From Zygnema cylindricum (lineage: Eukaryota; Streptophyta; Zygnematophyceae; Zygnematales; Zygnemataceae): 34,017 bases of DNA. Location: the NCBI GenBank assembly GCA_037447655.1, contig JBBHKE010000638.1, forward strand, positions 1 through 34,017. The letters are read 5' to 3'. The first letter of the stretch is position 1; each line of letters starts with the position of its first letter. Shown one piece after another: positions 32,817 to 34,017 of this stretch. The notes under the pieces are model-generated. The model ran no database searches and had not been told where the DNA came from. It saw only the letters and a program-made list of their open reading frames with translations. The position numbers and the translations under genes are program-made.

Positions 32817-33388
32817 TTGATTTGTTTTTTTTTAGTGTGGTCTTTTTTAGCGAAGAGAAATGTTCCTCCTCCGATTCCTAGCCTTCCTAAGGCATCTCAA
32901 GTTAAGGAGACCGAGGGGAAGGGGAACACAGATAAGCTACTGGAGATGTATTATACCAATTTAAAAAAAAATGTCCCTTATGTATTCGAACCCTGCACAG
33001 ATTTCACGATTGTTTTTCTCCTCATCAGTTTGGAGTGGTAGCTCAAAGGGGGTTTTGAGGTTCTAGACTGGAGGATTCGGTCCTCTAAGTCGATGTTTCA
33101 AATGCCTTTAATATTGTGGATCGCAACATCTTCTTCTCGCAGCTTATGGTTTCTTTCTTTTTGTTCAAACCGTTAAAAATATTCCCCTTTTTGCAAGCCT
33201 TTTGTTCTCTAGCCAACCACTTCCATTTCTTGACATACAGCCGATTTTTTGGTTTTTTGGTTCCACTTTCCTCTATAACCAAAAATTGTTATGTTGACCT
33301 TTTCGATAGATTTTTGTTCACACTTTATTCATTACCGCGCTATATCACCTTTGGCTTCACCTACCTTTTCATTTTGGTGGAGGACTAA
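32817..33388 (+). pseudogene. Decayed retroelement reverse-transcriptase fragment
   Basis: From 33089 the frame reads VDVSNAFNIVDRNIFFSQL, resembling the catalytic-palm motif of plant non-LTR-type reverse transcriptases (a D-x-SNAFN-x-VDR block). QFGVVAQRGF just upstream in another frame resembles the preceding QxGV..GG block, and IFPFLQAFCSLANHF downstream fits the following helix. Frameshifts and stops separate the pieces, so it is not functional. The 74-codon frame at 32817-33041 may be an earlier part of the same relic. Confidence 0.45.
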
Positions 33389-34017
33389 ACCACATTATCA
33401 ACCCTAGGGACCAAGATGTGACAACCTATAACTATTTGACATATTGTTTCGCAAAATCTAATAAAACCCAACATTTATGTTTAACCATGCGAGTGAGTTG
33501 CTTCGTCACCTTCTAAAATTCCTCCTCCATTTACGCCCTTTCAAGTTTTCCAGACTCCTAAGCAATGGGATGGCAATTATTTGTTAGGTTGACTGGTCGT
33601 TCGAGCTAATTTCTTAATTTTGATATTCATCTAAATTTTGACCCCATAGATGACCCCCGCAACCTTTTTAGCTCCTAAGTGGCTATTACTCTTTTGACAA
33701 ATGGTTCCCCCCACCACCCCTTCTACCTTACCTGCAATTCCTTCCCCACCCCAACTTTTGTCTCATCCCTTTTTGCCTTTGGTTTGTCAAGATATCATCT
33801 ACAGTTTATTGGATCGTGGGGCATTTGGTCGCGAGTTTGGGCCTACGACTAGCATGTAGGCATCTTTACCCCTCTTCGTACGAGAGTAGGGTTTCACATC
33901 AAAAGTTAATGTGGCACCCATTGCTTATTTAGGGAGTTTGTGCCCTATTGCCATCACTTTTGTCTCTTGTAAAAGTTTGGGATACATACATACATATATA
34001 CATATTATATATATGTG
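33389..34017. other. Right-edge sequence without a supported feature
   Basis: Broken frames may continue the retroelement relic, but I recognise no motif. The edge ends in a short TATA-type dinucleotide-rich tract. Confidence 0.4.

Overview
The window is nuclear DNA from a green-lineage eukaryote, most likely a streptophyte (land plant or streptophyte alga). It carries three intron-rich genes whose exons join in phase at almost all GT-AG or GC-AG junctions, and two of them encode plastid proteins known from plants. I cannot place the species. The rest is AT-rich intergenic and intronic DNA with many short DNA transposons and microsatellites.

Layout. Positions 1-3.4 kb hold no gene that I can support, only a GA microsatellite edge, a strong hairpin and two decayed short elements. 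From 15095 down to about 3.4 kb (minus strand) lies a 16-exon TIC62-like gene. It encodes an NAD(P)-binding Rossmann domain, then a long Ala/Glu/Lys coiled coil, then six copies of the Ser/Pro-rich module known in Tic62 to bind ferredoxin-NADP+ reductase (FNR). Most of these modules sit on tandemly duplicated phase-2 exons. The tail carries several one-base frameshifts as given. A 625-bp divergent promoter (15096-15720) separates it from a plus-strand gene (15721-19102, 7 exons) resembling pTAC16, a plastid Rossmann protein of the same superfamily. The two paralogues are therefore head to head.

From 25253 down to 20222 (minus strand) lies a 10-exon gene with two BRCT domains, resembling the C-terminal part of plant TopBP1 (MEI1). 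It has an in-frame TAG close to its C-terminus and no visible N-terminal BRCT domains. Its first exon and promoter are GC-rich.

From 25.7 kb to the right edge is a transposon graveyard. It contains an 809-bp hAT-type element with a perfect 8-bp target duplication and internal 62-bp tandem repeats, a second hAT-like element, a 1.6-kb TA-flanked element containing a zinc-ribbon-like reading frame, a cluster of nested TA-flanked MITEs of one family, and a decayed reverse-transcriptase fragment.

Functionally, the two left-hand genes suggest a plastid/thylakoid redox pair that may share regulation. The TopBP1-like gene is a separate nuclear DNA-replication/damage or meiosis factor. The most unusual items are the expanded, exon-duplicated FNR-binding tail with frameshifts, the paralogous head-to-head pair, GC-AG introns in both plastid genes, the in-frame TAG in the TopBP1-like gene, and the nested transposon cluster.
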